From: Acidobacteriota bacterium
Lineage (GTDB): Bacteria; Acidobacteriota; Blastocatellia; UBA7656
DNA: 64,000 nucleotides
NCBI GenBank assembly: GCA_038040445.1
Contig: JBBPIG010000006.1
Span: 155,812-219,811, forward strand
Reading direction: 5' to 3'
The translations under genes were made by a program, and so were the position numbers. Positions 44,423-53,418 of this stretch are shown piece by piece (positions within the stretch are counted from its first letter, which is position 1; the number at the start of each line of letters is the position of its first letter). The notes under the pieces were generated by a model, which did not search any database, was not told where the DNA came from, and saw only the letters and a program-made list of their open reading frames with translations.

Positions 44423-46567
44423 CTACGGATAGATGGTGCGCAGGCCCTGGTTAAAGAACGTGGTTCCCGCATCCGGGCCGAATTGCCGTGTCGCGTTAAT
44501 CCCAATATTAACCCACGAAGCACACCCCACAATGTTATCGGCGTAGCCGGAACCGGTGCCATAGCCTTCGAGCCCTTTTGTCAGATCACCGCCCGCCTGT
44601 CCAATACGAAGTCCCAGATAGCTCGTTCCTGTGCGAATGTTCTGAGCCGGATCCTGAATTCCATTGAAGAAGGCAGGATTTTTCGGCGCGCTAAACTGCC
44701 CGTTGCCAAGCCCGCCGGCCTTTGCCGCTGTTGGACCGATCTGCAACAAACCACGGTGCGAGCCCGCGCGAGCAGTCGGGATAAAGCGCGACTCCTTGTA
44801 AGCTTGACACACCACGGTCGCATCATCGACTCCGGCATCCCGTGCCTGATTGTTATCCTTAACCAACTGCAGCACCGCGTCAAAGGACAACGCCGCTTGC
44901 GCTACCCGCTGCGCCGGCCTCTTCCTCTGCACGCGACGCGCCCCTTTCTTAGCCATGAAACTGTTGACGGCTCCAGCAGCCGCCAAGCCTCCTATGACGA
45001 GCCCGGTTGCGCCCAGCGAGATGCCAGCCGCTACCGCGCCTCCTGTAAGGAATGACGCTGAAACGCCAGCTCCTAGCTGCCATATCCCGGTGTTAAACAA
45101 GATCGTCCCCAGTATTGGCGCAAACGCCGGAAATGCGACTGCCACGAGCACGGCGACTGCCACTACGATCGCTACCCACTTTGCGACTTTCGCAAAGAAG
45201 CTGAAGACCTTCCCCAGGAAACTAAAGAAGCCCAGTCCGCTCGGGTCTGTGTGGTTGATTGGGTCATTTGTGCAGTATGCATAAAGGTTCAGAGTCTGCG
45301 GACTCGATAAGCTCACCGAGCTCATCCCAATCGGATCGACTTGAGTGAACCTCCCTTGCAGCGGGTCGTAGTGACGATTCACAGCATAGTCCAACCCGCT
45401 GACCGTGCTTCGATCATAGCTCGTGAACCGCCGTTTCGTTGACCCGCTCGACTCAGCATCCAACGCAGTCCCAAACGGCAAAGCAGCTTGCTCAAAGCTC
45501 GCCGTGTCTTGATTGTTCGTTACGAGGCGAGTGCCCAGCCGATCAGGATGGTGATACTCCACTCGCTCGCTTCCGCCGTTGGGAGCTATCGTCGCAAGCA
45601 GCCTGCCTCCCAAATACACATAGCTCTTAACCCATCTCGGAGTCGTAGGCGCAGCGGCGGTCTCTTCGTATTCCGCAATCACCGAATCACCCGCCCACCC
45701 GTAGTACGTCCGCTGATTAGAGCTTTCATTCCCGGCCTGCTCGATCAGGCGATGATTGCTCGCGCCATAGGTATGAATGACCTGAGTGACGGCCGAATCA
45801 TTCTGCACCTTCACAAGCCGGCCTGCCGCGTCGTAGACATACCTCTGCCAAGCTCCGTCTGTTCGCTGGACGCGCGTCTGATTGCCTGCTGCATCGTACT
45901 CCCACCCCGCCGTGTTGATGCGATTCGTAGTCTGATCGTATGAAACAGACGCCAGCCCGTCTCGCGGCAACAGGTTGCTCCCACCGTTGTTCGCAATGCT
46001 CACCGTGGTCGGCGTGGGCATGTCGCCGCTTACACCCCAGCCCTGCGTTGTGACAGATCCGTTTGAGCTGTTGATGATCCACCAGGCGCCATCCCTCCAT
46101 ATAGCCAAATCAGTCTTGCCATCGCCGTCGTAATCTCCGGGCACAGGTTTATCACTGCTATTGGGATTGCCCCACCCCTGCACTCTCCCACCGCCGGTCG
46201 AGCTGTTGACGATGTACCAGAATCCCTCTGATGGCCGCCACACTGCTAAATCAGTTTTTCCATCTCCGTCGTAATCTCCTGGCACCGGCACATCGCCGCT
46301 CACCCCCCAGGTCTGCGTTGTGACGGATCCGTTTGAGCTGTTGATGATCCACCAGGCGCCGCTCCGCCATATAGCCAAATCAGTCTTGCCATCGCCGTCG
46401 TAATCTCCAGGCACAGGTTTGTCGGTGATATTGCCCCACCCCTGAGAGCTTCCTCCCCCTGTCGAGCTGTTGATGATGTACCAGAATCCCTCTGATGGTC
46501 GCCACACCGCTAAATCAGTTTTTCCATCTCCGTCGTAATCTCCTGGCACCGGCACATCGCCGCTCAC
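44423..46567 (-). CDS. RHS core with FG-GAP-like repeats and lysozyme-like C-terminus (3' part of a broken gene)
   Basis: 714 residues from GTG 46567. It starts inside tandem repeats (VPVPGDYDGDGKTDLAVWRP; SEGFWYIINSSTGG), continues into RHS sequence (NTAGWEYDAAGNQTRVQ, YVYDAAGRLVKVQND) and the RHS core hallmark (DPLQGRFTQVDPIGM, NLYAYCTNDPINHTDPSGL), then hydrophobic helices and a lysozyme/SLT-like tail (CQAYKESRFIPTARAGSHRG, LLQIGPTAAKAGG). RHS proteins form a shell around a C-terminal toxin or enzyme. The first repeat is truncated and continues upstream in another frame inside 46564-47691, so the natural start is lost and this reading is probably not made on its own. Confidence 0.75.
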   Translation of the reverse strand: MSGDVPVPGDYDGDGKTDLAVWRPSEGFWYIINSSTGGGSSQGWGNITDKPVPGDYDGDGKTDLAIWRSGAWWIINSSNGSVTTQTWGVSGDVPVPGDYDGDGKTDLAVWRPSEGFWYIVNSSTGGGRVQGWGNPNSSDKPVPGDYDGDGKTDLAIWRDGAWWIINSSNGSVTTQGWGVSGDMPTPTTVSIANNGGSNLLPRDGLASVSYDQTTNRINTAGWEYDAAGNQTRVQRTDGAWQRYVYDAAGRLVKVQNDSAVTQVIHTYGASNHRLIEQAGNESSNQRTYYGWAGDSVIAEYEETAAAPTTPRWVKSYVYLGGRLLATIAPNGGSERVEYHHPDRLGTRLVTNNQDTASFEQAALPFGTALDAESSGSTKRRFTSYDRSTVSGLDYAVNRHYDPLQGRFTQVDPIGMSSVSLSSPQTLNLYAYCTNDPINHTDPSGLGFFSFLGKVFSFFAKVAKWVAIVVAVAVLVAVAFPAFAPILGTILFNTGIWQLGAGVSASFLTGGAVAAGISLGATGLVIGGLAAAGAVNSFMAKKGARRVQRKRPAQRVAQAALSFDAVLQLVKDNNQARDAGVDDATVVCQAYKESRFIPTARAGSHRGLLQIGPTAAKAGGLGNGQFSAPKNPAFFNGIQDPAQNIRTGTSYLGLRIGQAGGDLTKGLEGYGTGSGYADNIVGCASWVNIGINATRQFGPDAGTTFFNQGLRTIYP

Positions 46568-46640
46568 GCCCCACTGCTGAGTCCTGACAGATCCGTCCGA
46601 GCTGTTGATGATCCACCAACTGCCATCTGAAGGCCGGCGG
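46010..46640 (-). repeat. Tandem near-identical FG-GAP-coding repeats inside the RHS gene
   Basis: About five units of roughly 135 nt alternate between two types ending WWIINSSNGSVTTQ and FWYIINSSTGGG. Nucleotide blocks such as GAGCTGTTGATGATCCACCA recur exactly at about 46066, 46337 and 46600. Each unit encodes VPGDYDGDGKTDLA, an FG-GAP/VCBS-like calcium loop. The high DNA identity makes the stretch prone to unequal crossing-over and assembly collapse. Confidence 0.85.
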
Positions 46641-47691
46641 CGTACTGAACCCGCATGCCGTTAGGATATTGGGCCTGGGCAAAGAAGATCTCGTTCGTAG
46701 CTGGGTCACTTTTAGTTGTGTAGTCTACGAATGTGCCGTCAGTGGTGTGACCCGTGAATTGCAGTATGGCGCCCACTTGGGTGACCGTCCCGGCAAAGCC
46801 ATGCCGCGTACCATCGGCGTCGATAAGCATAGCCCCTTGATTACCCAATCCTGCGATGCGCCCGAAGCCGAGCGACCAGCCTGCCGCCGGCCAGTCCCGA
46901 TCGATGTCGTAGATGATTTCCGAGTTTGACTTGGTCCATACGCGCGAGTTGAAGACGAGGTTGAGGGTGAGATCGATGCCGCGGCCGGGAAGGGAGAGAA
47001 CCGGCGCACTGAACTGAAAGTTGCCGGTCCCGGCGCCGTGGTGTTTGGGTTTGCCTGGCGGGTCCCCACGCTCGTTGCCCGGATCACGCATCGCTCCAGA
47101 GTTACCAGGATTCCAACCAGGTCCGGGCTCTTCGACAACATTGATTTGCATCTCCTTCACCGGCCCATCAACCGCTTTGACGATAACCTGCGCAGTGTGT
47201 TCGGCGCCTTCCGCGATTATTCTATAGCTGCCAGGTGAGGGCGGAACGAACTCGCCGGAGGGCGAAATCTTCATTGGGGTTTTTCCGGAGTCATCCTCGG
47301 CCCGCCAGGTGAACTTGACGCCACCGATCTGCTGGCCCTTGGCATCGTAGGCTAGTGCGTCGAAGAACTCCATCACACCGCTCCTGATGGTCACATCGCC
47401 GGGAAATACTTGAATGCTCGTAACCCGGTCGTTACGGTCGGATTGCTTCTCAGGTTGAACCGCGGAAGACTGGCTGATGAGCCGGCGCATTGCCGACGTC
47501 CAGCCGCTGGCGTGAAACCAGAATTTGAGGTCGTCCCGCAAACCTGAAGCGATGTCAGAGAAGGTACGCGGGGCTGCGGGTACCTGAGTCGCCAGGATTA
47601 CGATGATCAGGCACAAACTCAACGTACTAGTCAGGGCGCGACGGAAGGCTGGGAAGGGAAGAAGAGTGTGAGGGAAATTCGCGCGAGTCAT
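46564..47691 (-). CDS. N-terminal part of the broken RHS protein
   Basis: 375 residues. An export signal (LSLCLIIVILATQVPAAP) is followed by a bacterial Ig-like part (VFPGDVTIRSGVMEFFDALA, PSGEFVPPSPGSYRIIAEG) and the start of an RHS shell (FQFSAPVLSLPGRGIDLTLN, WSLGFGRIAGLGNQG). After YPNGMRVQYAAG the frame becomes unrelated and stops; in the next frame the FG-GAP repeats begin (RPSDGSWWIINSSDGSV). A deletion near 46645-46660 has fused the N-terminal third to the repeats and removed the RHS middle, out of frame. Together with 44423-46567 this is one damaged gene. Confidence 0.75.
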   Translation of the reverse strand: MTRANFPHTLLPFPAFRRALTSTLSLCLIIVILATQVPAAPRTFSDIASGLRDDLKFWFHASGWTSAMRRLISQSSAVQPEKQSDRNDRVTSIQVFPGDVTIRSGVMEFFDALAYDAKGQQIGGVKFTWRAEDDSGKTPMKISPSGEFVPPSPGSYRIIAEGAEHTAQVIVKAVDGPVKEMQINVVEEPGPGWNPGNSGAMRDPGNERGDPPGKPKHHGAGTGNFQFSAPVLSLPGRGIDLTLNLVFNSRVWTKSNSEIIYDIDRDWPAAGWSLGFGRIAGLGNQGAMLIDADGTRHGFAGTVTQVGAILQFTGHTTDGTFVDYTTKSDPATNEIFFAQAQYPNGMRVQYAAGLQMAVGGSSTARTDLSGLSSGA

Positions 47692-48007
47692 ATCGGAAGA
47701 CCTCCGGTGACTTGATTCTGTCTATTGGTCGAATGGTGCGAAAACACCTAAGGGCATCCCGCCTTACGTCATTGACTCTGTCGCCCTCAGAGTCAAAGCT
47801 TTCGGAATTCTCCCTCGACATCAACCATGACGGAATCCGTATCCGGGAATTTGCAGTTATTTTCGAATCGATCAGAGTTTTCTTGAAGAGCAGGATGGGT
47901 CAAAAGAGGTGGGACGACTTATTCTCCCGCGTGAGCTTCTTAATCAAGTAAAGCAACCGGGCCATGTTCGCGGGCTTGGTATGTGCGCGTTGTATCCGGC
48001 ACCGAAA
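47692..48007. other. Intergenic region upstream of the RHS gene
   Basis: 316 bp between the RHS start and the lytic transglycosylase stop. No gene, repeat or hairpin stands out. Short open frames on the plus strand have neither ribosome-binding sites nor familiar motifs. Confidence 0.5.
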
Positions 48008-48766
48008 TCACTTGCCGGATCGCGCTGCGTCGCCGTTGGAGGACGTGAATCGGATGATCTGATTGTAGGTGGGATTCTTCACACCGGGCAGCTCCGCCGG
48101 CTTGATCGCTTCCACTGCGGGAGCGGCCGGAACTGATCCAAGATGTATGTTGCTGTAGCGCGAGTAGATCGTTCGCACGTAGTTCTGCGTTTCCACAAAA
48201 GGAGGTATGCGATAGCCGTAAAACTCAACCGCGCCCTCACCGGCGTTGTAGCCCGCGAGTGCGAGTCTGACATCCCCGCTGAATCGATCGAGCAACCATC
48301 TCAGATACTTTGTTCCACCCAGGACGTTCTCGCGCGGATCAAAAAAATTCTTCACGCCGAACCTGGTGGCAGTTGCAGGCATGAGCTGCATCAGGCCCAT
48401 CGCGCCTTTCACCGACACCGCCGAGCGGTTGAACGCGGACTCCGCTCGCATAATAGAAACAATAAGGCAGGGGTCCAATCCGTTCAGAGCGGCGGCTTCC
48501 TGAACGAGCGCGTCTATCGCAGCATTCCCCGAGGAGATGTGATGTCCGGTAAGAGCAGCCGGCACTTTGATCAGCGTAGCTCGCTGAAGCGCCGCCGCGT
48601 CGGCTGCCTTTCCCCTCTTCAATTCCTCGGCGCGTGCGCGCTCCTGATCTTCGTTGGTGAGCGGCACCGGCGGCCGTTCAGGCGGCGAGAGCGGACGCTG
48701 CTGCGCCGAGGCGCTAACAGCGGAACACACTAAGATGAGGATTCCTAAAACCTTTTTCAACATCAT
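48008..48766 (-). CDS. Lytic transglycosylase (SLT family, VirB1-like)
   Basis: 252 residues. A signal peptide (VLGILILVCSAVSASA) and a charged linker precede the SLT domain: SIMRAESAFNRSAVS with catalytic Glu, GAMGLMQLMPATATRFGV, NVLGGTKYLRWLLDRF, VRLALAGYNAGEGAV and TQNYVRTIYSRY. It cleaves peptidoglycan glycan strands in the periplasm. It overlaps the VirB9-like gene by 4 bp, so the two are translated together; in type IV secretion the analogous VirB1 and VirB9 open and line the envelope channel. No other secretion genes are nearby. Confidence 0.93.
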   Translation of the reverse strand: MMLKKVLGILILVCSAVSASAQQRPLSPPERPPVPLTNEDQERARAEELKRGKAADAAALQRATLIKVPAALTGHHISSGNAAIDALVQEAAALNGLDPCLIVSIMRAESAFNRSAVSVKGAMGLMQLMPATATRFGVKNFFDPRENVLGGTKYLRWLLDRFSGDVRLALAGYNAGEGAVEFYGYRIPPFVETQNYVRTIYSRYSNIHLGSVPAAPAVEAIKPAELPGVKNPTYNQIIRFTSSNGDAARSGK

Positions 48767-49791
48767 TGATTGATCGTTACGTGAGCAAGCTCGGCGCTGT
48801 CTTCGCCGCGAACGAACAGCGTGAGCTTTTGTTTGGCTCCAACCTGCTTCGGGTCGAAGACGATGACGCCCGTCAGAGACTCACCCGGGGCGAGCAGATT
48901 CTCCGCCTTGCTTTGATTGACAACGGCCGTAAGCGGGCTCGCCTCTTTTCCCAAGCCCACCTCGAGGGACATCGCCGTGAATGCAAAATCCTTGTCACCG
49001 GTGTTCTGAATGGTGTAGCGCAGGTACGCCTTGTCGTCGAACTGGAGCATTCGCGGATCGAGAGTGATGACGATCTTCTTCGCGGTCACGCGGGTGTTGC
49101 TCACTTTGGCTTCGCGTAGTCCCAACATCAGAGCTTGCATGAAGCGCCGCTCGATTTCCTGATCGGCCCGCTGCGGCGCCAGTCGCTCGGCCTCGGCAAG
49201 TTTGGCGTCGGCCTCGGCAATCTTTCTATCGGCCTGCTCCTGCGCGTTACGAATAATCTCGCCGGCCTTTTGACGAGATTGCTGCTCTGCGTCTGCTTTC
49301 AGGCGTTCGAAGTCCGGCGCCGGCTTCTCAGGCTCGGAACCACGTTGATCGGGCGCGGGCGGCGGCGCGCTTGGGCTCGCACTAGTTGCCGGCGCCATGT
49401 CGGTAACGTTGACCATGCGGTGTGCCTGAGTTGTAGGAACTATGGTCAGATCGAAACTGTAGGTGCGCTTGCCGTCGGTCTTCACGAACATGTTGCTGGC
49501 GCCTTTAGGCGAGACGGGCTTGATGAAGACTTCATTGCCGGGATGGTCGGGTTGGCCGCTGCGCTGGACAACGAATGTGCCCTTCCCGGTGGCCGCATCG
49601 TACAGATCGCCGCAAATGATCTCTTGAACTGCCTCGGGAAAGCGGATCATCGTAGTGATTCCCTGAGCGGTTTTAATTTCTCCGATACGATCCGCATTCA
49701 ATGCAAGCGTAGTGACAGGCGACTGCGCGCGCGCGCTCGAAACTGCTCCGAACGACATCAATAAGATTCCGAAGGTTACGACTACTTTCAA
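48763..49791 (-). CDS. VirB9/TrbG-like exported protein with a coiled coil
   Basis: 342 residues from TTG 49791, chosen because GGGAGG lies five bases upstream and the product then begins with a signal peptide (VVVTFGILLMSFGAVSSARA). The N-terminal domain (IKTAQGITTMIRFPEAVQEI, CGDLYDAATG, VFIKPVSPKGASNMFVKTDG, RTYSFDLTIV) has the strand pattern of VirB9/TrbG. A Pro/Ala linker and a coiled coil (RLKADAEQQSRQKAGEIIRN) follow, and the C-terminal part is a beta domain (MLQFDDKAYLRYTIQNTGDK). The C-terminal half differs from conjugation VirB9, so another envelope role is possible. Confidence 0.72.
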   Translation of the reverse strand: MKVVVTFGILLMSFGAVSSARAQSPVTTLALNADRIGEIKTAQGITTMIRFPEAVQEIICGDLYDAATGKGTFVVQRSGQPDHPGNEVFIKPVSPKGASNMFVKTDGKRTYSFDLTIVPTTQAHRMVNVTDMAPATSASPSAPPPAPDQRGSEPEKPAPDFERLKADAEQQSRQKAGEIIRNAQEQADRKIAEADAKLAEAERLAPQRADQEIERRFMQALMLGLREAKVSNTRVTAKKIVITLDPRMLQFDDKAYLRYTIQNTGDKDFAFTAMSLEVGLGKEASPLTAVVNQSKAENLLAPGESLTGVIVFDPKQVGAKQKLTLFVRGEDSAELAHVTINQ

Positions 49792-49942
49792 TCTTGCCTC
49801 CCAGCTTGAACCCCGAGTACAGGACACTTCGAGACATCAGCGCGCAGTTAAGTATTGTGCAAAAGAAACGCTAGCTAAATCAAGGACAAAGTTCGACGCG
49901 TACACACAGGCCGCAATCAGAGCGCGCGAAGCTGCCTGGTTA

Positions 49943-50221
49943 CTACGGCGTTTGCTGGAAGCCTGCGCCTGGTGCAGGCAGGCTGAGCTTTTCGACTATG
50001 TATAGAGCCAGCAACGTCGTAATAAGCAGGGTCAGCAACACGCTAATAATTGTTCTCAGTGCGTGACGGCGCTTTGATGGATCACCGGTGCGAAGCCAGC
50101 CTCGCCAACCGCACTCGCGGCAACGGTAAGTCTTGTACGAGGTCAATGCCTTGACCAGCTTCTCATTAAGCCCTCGCGTATGAGATCTGTGGGTGTGCCC
50201 TCCGCATTGAGGGCAGAGCAT
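49943..50221 (-). CDS. Small zinc-ribbon membrane protein
   Basis: About 92 residues from ATG 50221 (a TTG at 50230 with AGGAGG nine bases upstream is an equally good start). The zinc ribbon CPQCGG...CRECGW is followed by a single transmembrane helix (TIISVLLTLLITTLLALYIV). Function is unknown. It lies between the VirB9-like gene and the FecR-like gene on the same strand, with a terminator just upstream. Confidence 0.72.
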   Translation of the reverse strand: MLCPQCGGHTHRSHTRGLNEKLVKALTSYKTYRCRECGWRGWLRTGDPSKRRHALRTIISVLLTLLITTLLALYIVEKLSLPAPGAGFQQTP

Positions 50222-50259
50222 AGGACTCAAAGATTGCGCCCTCCTGTATTTGCTGCTAA

Positions 50260-50296
50260 CGACAAACGCCCCGGCGTGGGTCATCGCCGAGGCGTC
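50260..50296 (-). terminator. Hairpin terminator after the FecR-like gene
   Basis: Read on the minus strand, ACGCCTCGGCG pairs with CGCCGGGGCGT around an 8-nt loop and is followed by TTTGTC. It lies 40 bp after the FecR-like stop and before the zinc-ribbon start. The T-run is short, so efficiency is uncertain. Confidence 0.7.
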
Positions 50297-50335
50297 TTTC
50301 AAATCTCAGTCACCGAAATCAGGTGAACCTTCGCT

Positions 50336-50986
50336 CTACGTTGTCGGACTGGTCGGCGTCGTTGGTCCCTCGTTCCCACCCTCGTCGCCTATCGCGATGC
50401 CAGCGGCGACCGCGGCTCCAAGCCCTATCAAAGCCAGCAGACCCAACAGACCGGGGCCTATGAACCCACCAGCGCCTTTGCGGCCTTCGCATTCAACCTT
50501 CACGTCAACGCCCCCGGTGGAAGTCGCATCAAACGGCCTGTCATAGTCTTTCTTCTGACCGGCGCTGAGCGTTTCCTGCTTGGGCTCTTTCACGTCAAGC
50601 GCGCCGCGCCGTACCTCTACCTCGGTCTTCGCGCAGTTCGTTCTGATCTCGAGCAAGCCCGCCGCGCATATCAGCGTAACGGTGGTGTTGTCACCGATCT
50701 CGACTCGCCCAAGCGCACCCAGATCTACTATCGCCTTTCCATTCGAGCTGGTGCTTAAGACGCTCCCGGTCATTACGGTTGCGCCAGTTTGCGCAGGGTT
50801 GCCGTTGATCGTGACCTGACCGGATTTCACCGTGAGCGTGCCCGTGCAGTCCTGAATAAGATACGGGTCGACTGCCGGCTTGCTCACTTCGGGCGCGGCG
50901 AACGCACGGAGGGTGAAGACGGTGGCGACCGCCATCGCAAGTACGAGGCTGATCGGCACTCTGGGGTAACTCGTCCGCAATTTCAT
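50336..50986 (-). CDS. FecR-like exported protein
   Basis: 216 residues from ATG 50986, set by GGAGG seven bases upstream. A signal peptide (ISLVLAMAVATVFTLRAFA) leads to a FecR-type beta domain: GTLTVKSGQVTINGNPAQTG, SVLSTSSNGKAIVDLGALG, VEIGDNTTVTL and VEVRRGALDVKEPK, ending with a glycine-rich hydrophobic segment (GLLGLLALIGLGAAVAAGIA) that may anchor it. FecR domains often sense or present signals at the envelope; stand-alone forms near polysaccharide genes are common. Confidence 0.8.
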   Translation of the reverse strand: MKLRTSYPRVPISLVLAMAVATVFTLRAFAAPEVSKPAVDPYLIQDCTGTLTVKSGQVTINGNPAQTGATVMTGSVLSTSSNGKAIVDLGALGRVEIGDNTTVTLICAAGLLEIRTNCAKTEVEVRRGALDVKEPKQETLSAGQKKDYDRPFDATSTGGVDVKVECEGRKGAGGFIGPGLLGLLALIGLGAAVAAGIAIGDEGGNEGPTTPTSPTT

Positions 50987-51102
50987 GTTTCCTCCGTGAC
51001 GCGGGAAGCTTTGAACTATGCGTTCCAGGTTAGGCCCTCCCAGAATATGAGATCGACTGGCAAGAGTCAACAGCTTTTTCGCCGCGGCCGGCATAGCTGA
51101 CT

Positions 51103-51657
51103 TCATTTGTACTCCGGCAGCTCAGCCAAAGCAATGTCACCGAGCGCCGGGTTTGTTCGATCCTTAGCGGACAGAATCGGGGTCTGTATGCCCCACTTGA
51201 TCCCAATGTCCTGATCGTTCCATGCGACGCCGCGCTCGAACTCGGGACGGTAGAAGTCGCTGCACTTGTACAAAAACTCAGCGGTCTCGGTTAAAACCAG
51301 ATAGCCGTGCGCGAAACCGGGCGGCACATACATCTGGCGCTTGTTTGCCGCCGAGAGCACGCTGCTTTCCCACCTGCCGAAATGCGGCGAACCGCGTCTG
51401 ATGTCGACTACAACATCGAGCACTTCTCCCTGAACTACGCGGCAAAGCTTCACTTGAGGGTCCTTGATTTGATAGTGCAAGCCACGCAAAGTGTGTTTGA
51501 CCGATCTGGCATGGTTGTCCTGAACAAACCGGTGTCTTATTCCTAGCTCGGCCAACTTGAGCTCGTGATAGCTTTCGAAGAAAAACCCCCGTTCATCCTC
51601 TAAGACAGTGGGCTCGATCAAACAGACACCGGGAAGCGAAGTATCAATACGTTTCAT
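51103..51657 (-). CDS. rfbC: dTDP-4-dehydrorhamnose 3,5-epimerase
   Basis: 184 residues. The cupin enzyme of dTDP-rhamnose synthesis: PGVCLIEPTVLEDERGFFFE, FVQDNHARSVKHTLRGLHYQ with the catalytic His, VVQGEVLDVVVDIRRGSPHF, MYVPPGFAHGYLVL and EFLYKCSDFY. It epimerises the 4-keto sugar at C3 and C5. It starts an envelope-sugar gene set on the minus strand together with an aminotransferase and a ketoisomerase, so the actual product may be an amino-deoxysugar rather than rhamnose. Confidence 0.95.
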   Translation of the reverse strand: MKRIDTSLPGVCLIEPTVLEDERGFFFESYHELKLAELGIRHRFVQDNHARSVKHTLRGLHYQIKDPQVKLCRVVQGEVLDVVVDIRRGSPHFGRWESSVLSAANKRQMYVPPGFAHGYLVLTETAEFLYKCSDFYRPEFERGVAWNDQDIGIKWGIQTPILSAKDRTNPALGDIALAELPEYK

Positions 51658-51719
51658 CAGTCGGCCTGGGTCACCGTGGACTTTTGATCACGCCTTATGA
51701 GATGGCAAGCGAACGGTTG

Positions 51720-52832
51720 TTAGTTTTGGATCCTGAATGATCGCACGCCTTCGATTACTCGCAGAACGCCAGCATCAGACAGCTGCGCCCCCATCGGCAG
51801 GCTGAGAACTTCGCGATGGATCGCTTCGGTAATTGGTAGTCGCCGGGCCGAAAGAGCCAATTCCGGATAGGCCTCCTGCAAGTGTGGCGGGACGGGATAG
51901 TGAACCAGCGTGTGAACGCCACGGCTCTTCAGATATGCCTGTAGCTCATCGCGCCGTTGACTCCTCACTACGAACAAGTGCCAGACAGGGTCCGCGCCCT
52001 CGCACACTGCAGGAAGCATCAGGCCGGTTTCTCGCAGCTCTTCAAGATACTTCGCTGCAATCCGCACTCGGCGGCTGTTCCATTCGTCCAGATGCTTAAG
52101 CCTCACTCTAAGCAGAGCCGCCTGGAGCTCGTCGAGACGGCTGTTGATACCCTTCTCGTCGTTGTAATACTTGATCTTAGATCCGTAGTTGCGAAGCAAG
52201 CGCACTTTGTCGGCTAACTCATCGTCATCAGTCGTCACCGCGCCCGCGTCGCCATAAGCTCCAAGATTCTTAGTGGGATAGAAGCTCCACCCCGCAGCGT
52301 CGCCAAGACTGCCAACCTGGCGGTCCCGGTACCGCGCCCCGTGAGCCTGCGCTGCGTCTTCGATAACTTTCAACTCGTGTTTTCGCGCGAGGTCATTGAT
52401 CGGGCCCATATCCGCCGGCTGGCCATATAGGTGAACGGGAAGAATCGCTTTTGTTCTCGGCGTAATCGCTGCCCCGATGCGTCGAGGGTCGATGTTGTAA
52501 GTTCCCTCGGTCGGCTCAACGGGAATTACCGTTGCTCCAGCTTGGGAAACCCCGAGCCACGTCGCGATGTAAGTGTTCGCCGGAACAATAACCTCATCGC
52601 CCGGCCCGATCCCATACGCACGAAGGATCAGATGCAACGCTTCGAGTCCATTGCCTACTCCGACGCAATGTTTTGTGCCGCAGTAGGCCGCGAACTCTTT
52701 CTCAAACTCTTTCACTTCTTCGCCCAGAATGTACCAGGAGGAGTTCATCACCCGCTGGTAAGCGGCGTCCAGTTCATCTTTTATTTCGATGTAGGTTTGC
52801 CCTAACTCCAGGAATGGGACTTCTGCCGTCAT
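51720..52832 (-). CDS. DegT/DnrJ/EryC1 sugar aminotransferase
   Basis: 370 residues. PLP enzyme of the VioA/FdtB type: [53 protein letters not shown] with the cofactor Asp, and the Schiff-base Lys in [15 protein letters not shown]. It aminates a dTDP-keto-sugar. It overlaps the FdtA-like ketoisomerase gene by 4 bp (ATGA), the usual pairing for dTDP-3-amino-3,6-dideoxyhexose synthesis, which makes a 3-aminotransferase likely. Confidence 0.94.
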   Translation of the reverse strand: MTAEVPFLELGQTYIEIKDELDAAYQRVMNSSWYILGEEVKEFEKEFAAYCGTKHCVGVGNGLEALHLILRAYGIGPGDEVIVPANTYIATWLGVSQAGATVIPVEPTEGTYNIDPRRIGAAITPRTKAILPVHLYGQPADMGPINDLARKHELKVIEDAAQAHGARYRDRQVGSLGDAAGWSFYPTKNLGAYGDAGAVTTDDDELADKVRLLRNYGSKIKYYNDEKGINSRLDELQAALLRVRLKHLDEWNSRRVRIAAKYLEELRETGLMLPAVCEGADPVWHLFVVRSQRRDELQAYLKSRGVHTLVHYPVPPHLQEAYPELALSARRLPITEAIHREVLSLPMGAQLSDAGVLRVIEGVRSFRIQN

Positions 52833-53266
52833 GCCTTAACCGCCCTCAGGAATTCGTCATAGTCTTCTATGTACTCGTCGGGATCGTACACGTCGGAGGC
52901 AAGCACCATTAGCACCGCGTCACGAGAGAATTGTTTCTCGGTCGCCCAGATTCTCGGAGGTACGTAAAGAGCTAGTTCGGGTCTGTCGAGCCACACCTCG
53001 TCGCGAGCCCTTCCATCGTCGAGCGAGACCAGGCACGAACCTTTCACGCATACGAGAAGCTGATGCACCTTGCTATGTGCATGTCCACCTCGCGTCTGCC
53101 CCTCGCCGACATCGAAGACGATGAAGTACCGCTTAGGCAGGAAAGGCAACGTCTCTTCATACTGAGCGAAAGAAAGGCTCCCGCGTGGGTCCCGAATGAG
53201 AGGTAACTCTTGAAGGCGAACTGCCGCAACGCTGCAACCCTCAAGCAACCGGGCTTCTGTGGACAT
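52829..53266 (-). CDS. dTDP-4-keto-6-deoxyglucose ketoisomerase (FdtA/QdtA-like)
   Basis: 145 residues of the WxcM-like cupin family: [40 protein letters not shown] with the catalytic His pair, [34 protein letters not shown]. It moves the keto group between C4 and C3 before amination by the gene it overlaps. FdtA makes the galacto and QdtA the gluco product; the sequence alone does not separate them. Confidence 0.9.
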   Translation of the reverse strand: MSTEARLLEGCSVAAVRLQELPLIRDPRGSLSFAQYEETLPFLPKRYFIVFDVGEGQTRGGHAHSKVHQLLVCVKGSCLVSLDDGRARDEVWLDRPELALYVPPRIWATEKQFSRDAVLMVLASDVYDPDEYIEDYDEFLRAVKA

Positions 53267-53418
53267 TCACCAAGGTCCTTTCAACAAAAAAGAAGGTGAG
53301 AAGAGCCTCCACTCGGGTTGCCTGCGCAGCTCGGAGTAGAACGGTAAATCACCAATGGTGGTCGTCCTCGCAGCCAGCCTTTCGCAGCTCCCGTTCGATG
53401 ACGACGCATCTCTGTTCG

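Noticed and set aside
47712-47951. A short plus-strand frame between the RHS gene and the transglycosylase
   Set aside because: It has no ribosome-binding site, no recognisable motif and no supporting context.
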